Source: Pseudoalteromonas rhizosphaerae
GTDB taxonomy: Bacteria > Pseudomonadota > Gammaproteobacteria > Enterobacterales > Alteromonadaceae
Direction: 5' to 3'
DNA length: 64,000 nt
Assembly (NCBI RefSeq): GCF_902498845.1
Contig: NZ_CABVLM010000006.1
Coordinates: 124,001-188,000, forward strand
The notes under the pieces were generated by a model. That model was given only the letters and a program-made list of their open reading frames with translations. It searched no databases and had not been told where the DNA came from. A program made the translations under genes and the position numbers. Of this stretch, positions 62,232-64,000 are shown piece after piece (the first letter of the stretch is position 1; the number at the start of each line of letters is the position of its first letter).

Positions 62232-62306
62232 TGGTAGCCCCTGCAGGAATCGAACCTGCAACTGCCCCTTAGGAGGGGGCCGTTATATCCATTTAACTAA
62301 GAGGCC
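62232..62306 (-). tRNA. tRNA-Arg (anticodon CCU)
   Basis: A 75-base cloverleaf with encoded CCA. The acceptor GGCCTCT pairs with AGGGGCT (with G-U pairs at 1-72 and 5-68), the D arm is GTTA/TAAC, the anticodon stem GCCCC/GGGGC encloses the loop CTCCTAA (anticodon CCT), and the T arm is GCAGG-TTCGATT-CCTGC. It decodes AGG. Its 5' end lies 4 bases from a heptamer array, with a promoter beyond the array. Confidence 0.95.
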
Positions 62307-62310
62307 ACTC

Positions 62311-62394
62311 TGATAGCTGATAGCTGATAGCTGATAGCTGATAGCTGATAGCTGATAGCTGATAGCTGATAGCTGATAGCTGATAGCTGATAGC
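62311..62394. repeat. Heptamer tandem array (TGATAGC)12 before tRNA-Arg
   Basis: Twelve exact copies of TGATAGC (84 bases; GCTATCA on the transcribed strand) lie between the tRNA 5' end and its best promoter. The array would be transcribed as the precursor leader and removed by RNase P. Confidence 0.97.
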
Positions 62395-62397
62395 AAA

Positions 62398-62427
62398 ATT
62401 ATAACGGTTTATCCTATTTACAATCAA
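62398..62427 (-). promoter_or_regulatory. Sigma70 promoter of tRNA-Arg
   Basis: On the minus strand TTGATT (62422-62427), 18 bases, and a perfect TATAAT (62398-62403). The start site would fall at the edge of the heptamer array. Confidence 0.72.
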
Positions 62428-62453
62428 GCAGTTAAATGGATTTTATAACGATG

Positions 62454-63122
62454 CTAGTTAATACTCGCGCGTTGTAGGTGAATATCGGCGTTGTTGAGTA
62501 CGTAATAAGGCAGTATTTTGTTGCTGCTGGCAACTACGCGTTTGCTGGTGATATCAATAATACGGGCGTTTACTTCAACACCGTTGCTGCGGTAGATCAA
62601 GGTGCCTGATAACACATGACTGGCGATGCGTTGATCCGCTAACTGCTCTATATCGCGTGAAAATACAAAGTCACCACGTGGGTTCATAGTTATTTGATCG
62701 GTGGTTTTAAAGTCAACAATACCATAACCAAATTTTTGCAGTTGATGAATAAAACTCTCTGATAACTGGTTGCCTAATTGGCTGCTGTTATTAAGGCTGG
62801 CATCTAAATCTACAAATGAAGTAACGGCAATCGAAGTATCAAGCTCTGTTTGCATTGTGTCGACTAAGTCTAACGCCATTTGCTCTACGTAATTAACCAG
62901 TGTTTTATGATGCTTGTTAGGAAAAAACTGCGCACCACTATCTAATGGCTCGGCACTATTCATTTGTACTTGTTTTAGCATTTGAGTAAGGTCATATCGG
63001 CTAGTCGTGCTTTGGACTGGCTCAACTGGCGCTGCATCATTAGTCATACTGCATGCGCTGAGGATGCTGATCACCCCCCCTACGGTTAATAACTTAGTGC
63101 TGTGGATTAGCTTACCCATCAT
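62454..63122 (-). CDS. flgO: FlgO-family outer-membrane flagellar protein, copy 1
   Basis: A lipoprotein of about 222 residues (lipobox LSAC) of the FlgO family, which in Vibrio cholerae is an outer-membrane protein needed for full motility. Family segments: AVTSFVDLDASLNNSSQLGNQLSESFIHQL, GIVDFKTTDQITMNPRGDFVFSRD, VLSGTLIYRSNGVEVNARIID. I use the ATG at 63122, with GAGG just upstream; a GTG at 63131 overlaps the preceding gene by 4 bases. It is the last gene of a run of three paralogues. Confidence 0.88.
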   Translation of the reverse strand: MMGKLIHSTKLLTVGGVISILSACSMTNDAAPVEPVQSTTSRYDLTQMLKQVQMNSAEPLDSGAQFFPNKHHKTLVNYVEQMALDLVDTMQTELDTSIAVTSFVDLDASLNNSSQLGNQLSESFIHQLQKFGYGIVDFKTTDQITMNPRGDFVFSRDIEQLADQRIASHVLSGTLIYRSNGVEVNARIIDITSKRVVASSNKILPYYVLNNADIHLQRASIN

Positions 63123-63127
63123 TGGCC

Positions 63128-63808
63128 TCACTTACTCGCTTGTTTTAGCATTACGCCATCAGTGCGATAGCTGCTGTCGAGTGCATCAACAACGGATTGC
63201 GGAATAAACCCTTGTGCAGAGCCAACCACAGCCTTACTAGCTAAACCAATAATTCGGGCATTGACTAGTACACCACCTTGGTGATTTACCATAGTGCCCG
63301 CCAGTACGTAGTTGAAGTTTTGATCTTGGCTTAGCTCTAAATAGTCGCGACTAAATACAAAGTCGCCAGAGGGAGTAACACGCATGTAGTCGGTGGTTTT
63401 AAAGTCGATCACCGGTACGCCAAAACTGTGTAGCTCGTGCATAAAACTTTCGGCGATTTGATTACCTAACAATGTGCCGTCGTTGTAATCATCATCTAAA
63501 AAGATAAAGCTTGATACGGCCAGCGGCGTTTTGGTATTTACGTATTGTAAATTTTCAGCCATATCTTGCATTATGCCACGTACATAATGATTAATATTTT
63601 TACGTGTTGGGACTGTGACTTGGCTGCTATCGTTCATCACTGGAATATTGTTTTGATAAAATGTATTATTTTGCCCAGGAGCAGCAACCATTCTTTGATC
63701 ACCCTCTAACTGCGCAGAGTTATCAGTTTGTGCTGTTTTGCCCGGTTCCATCATTTGCGCGCAACCAAAACCCAGTGGCAAACATAAAGTTAATATTAAG
63801 CGTTTCAT
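63128..63808 (-). CDS. flgO: FlgO-family outer-membrane flagellar protein, copy 2
   Basis: A 226-residue FlgO-type lipoprotein (signal ending LGFGC). It shares the domain of copy 1: AVSSFIFLDDDYNDGTLLGNQIAESFMHEL, PVIDFKTTDYMRVTPSGDFVFSRD, VLAGTMVNHQGGVLVNARIIG. The N-terminal 80 residues are a low-complexity linker with Gln, Asn and Thr. It overlaps or abuts copy 1 and begins 12 bases after the end of copy 3, so the three are one transcript. Confidence 0.88.
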   Translation of the reverse strand: MKRLILTLCLPLGFGCAQMMEPGKTAQTDNSAQLEGDQRMVAAPGQNNTFYQNNIPVMNDSSQVTVPTRKNINHYVRGIMQDMAENLQYVNTKTPLAVSSFIFLDDDYNDGTLLGNQIAESFMHELHSFGVPVIDFKTTDYMRVTPSGDFVFSRDYLELSQDQNFNYVLAGTMVNHQGGVLVNARIIGLASKAVVGSAQGFIPQSVVDALDSSYRTDGVMLKQASK

Positions 63809-63820
63809 GAGAGCTCCTAA

Positions 63821-64000
63821 TTAGTATTCGCTGCGGTAAATATAACCGTCGCGCTGTTGTATTTTTTCATCGCCCCACATCACATTTATGGGGATCTCTG
63901 TACTGGCGGCAGATACAACGCGGCTATCTTGCGTATTTACCATACGGGCGTTAACTATATAGGCATGTTGTTGCCGTGTTAAGGTACCCGTGATAACAAA
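63821..64000 (-). CDS. FlgO-family protein, copy 3, C-terminal 59 residues (cut by window end)
   Basis: The minus strand from 64000 to the TAA at 63821-63823 is open for 59 codons and reads VITGTLTRQQHAYIVNARM and DSRVVSAASTEIPINVMWG. This matches the last part of the two downstream FlgO proteins (VLAGTMVNHQGGVLVNARII, VVGSAQGFIP). It is therefore the end of a third paralogue whose start lies outside the window. Confidence 0.8.
   Translation of the reverse strand, partial: FVITGTLTRQQHAYIVNARMVNTQDSRVVSAASTEIPINVMWGDEKIQQRDGYIYRSEY

Noticed and set aside
55253..62306. Genomic island integrated at tRNA-Arg
   Set aside because: The accessory genes do end at the 3' side of the tRNA, but I saw no integrase and no second copy of the tRNA 3' end near 55.3 kb. 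A search for a direct repeat of 62232-62255 would settle it.

Overview
The window reads as chromosomal DNA of a marine gammaproteobacterium, most likely Pseudoalteromonas or a close Alteromonadales relative. The evidence is a polar-flagellum cluster in the Vibrio/Shewanella/Pseudoalteromonas order (cheV-cheR-flgBCDEFGHIJKL, tandem flagellins, flaG, fliD, fliS), sheathed/H-ring flagellum genes (flgO, flgP, flgT), fairly AT-rich DNA, and sigma54 and sigma28 flagellar promoters. The genus is an inference; the sequence shows no direct taxonomic marker except one tRNA.

Layout. (1) 1-2467: the end of a sugar nucleotidyltransferase and a Maf-type flagellin glycosyltransferase, probably the edge of a flagellin glycosylation locus. 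(2) 2477-21923, all on the minus strand: fliT-like gene, fliS, fliD, flaG, three flagellin genes, flgL, flgK, flgJ, flgI, flgH, flgG, flgF, flgE, flgD, flgC, flgB, cheR, cheV. Strong sigma54 sites precede flgB and flgF, and sigma28 sites precede two flagellins. (3) 22065-23589, plus strand: flgA, flgM (with a perfect sigma28 site) and flgN. (4) 23713-49955: a complete Lap-type biofilm adhesin system. It holds a 5,683-residue cell-surface adhesin of about 57 Ig-like domains, divergent genes for a TolC-OmpA fusion, a type I secretion ABC transporter and its adaptor, a LuxR-type regulator, then LapD (c-di-GMP receptor) and LapG (periplasmic protease). (5) 50120-51934: divergent flgP and flgT, each with a sigma54-type site. 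(6) 51918-55252: an oxidative-stress set of oxyR, a peroxiredoxin-glutaredoxin hybrid and a flavin disulfide reductase, with an OxyR-type operator. (7) 55340-62167: an accessory stretch with a DUF4303-like protein, a macrodomain-like protein, a possible orphan immunity protein, a LysR/quinone reductase pair, a decayed cupin gene, and an AAA ATPase (DUF4143) coupled to a RelE/HigB-like toxin behind three 32-bp iterons. (8) 62232-64000: tRNA-Arg(CCU) with a 12-copy heptamer array as its likely leader, and three tandem flgO-type genes, the last cut by the window end.

How it works together. The first half builds and controls the flagellum. The Lap block switches the cell to surface attachment: high c-di-GMP would let LapD hold LapG so that the adhesin stays anchored, and low c-di-GMP would free LapG to cut the adhesin at its TAAG site. 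This sessility system sits inside the motility genes, between flgN and flgP/flgT. Three simple-sequence or iterated arrays (in the flgI-flgJ gap, in front of the tRNA, and in front of the ATPase/toxin pair), together with very recent repeat expansion inside the adhesin, are the most variable-looking parts of the window.
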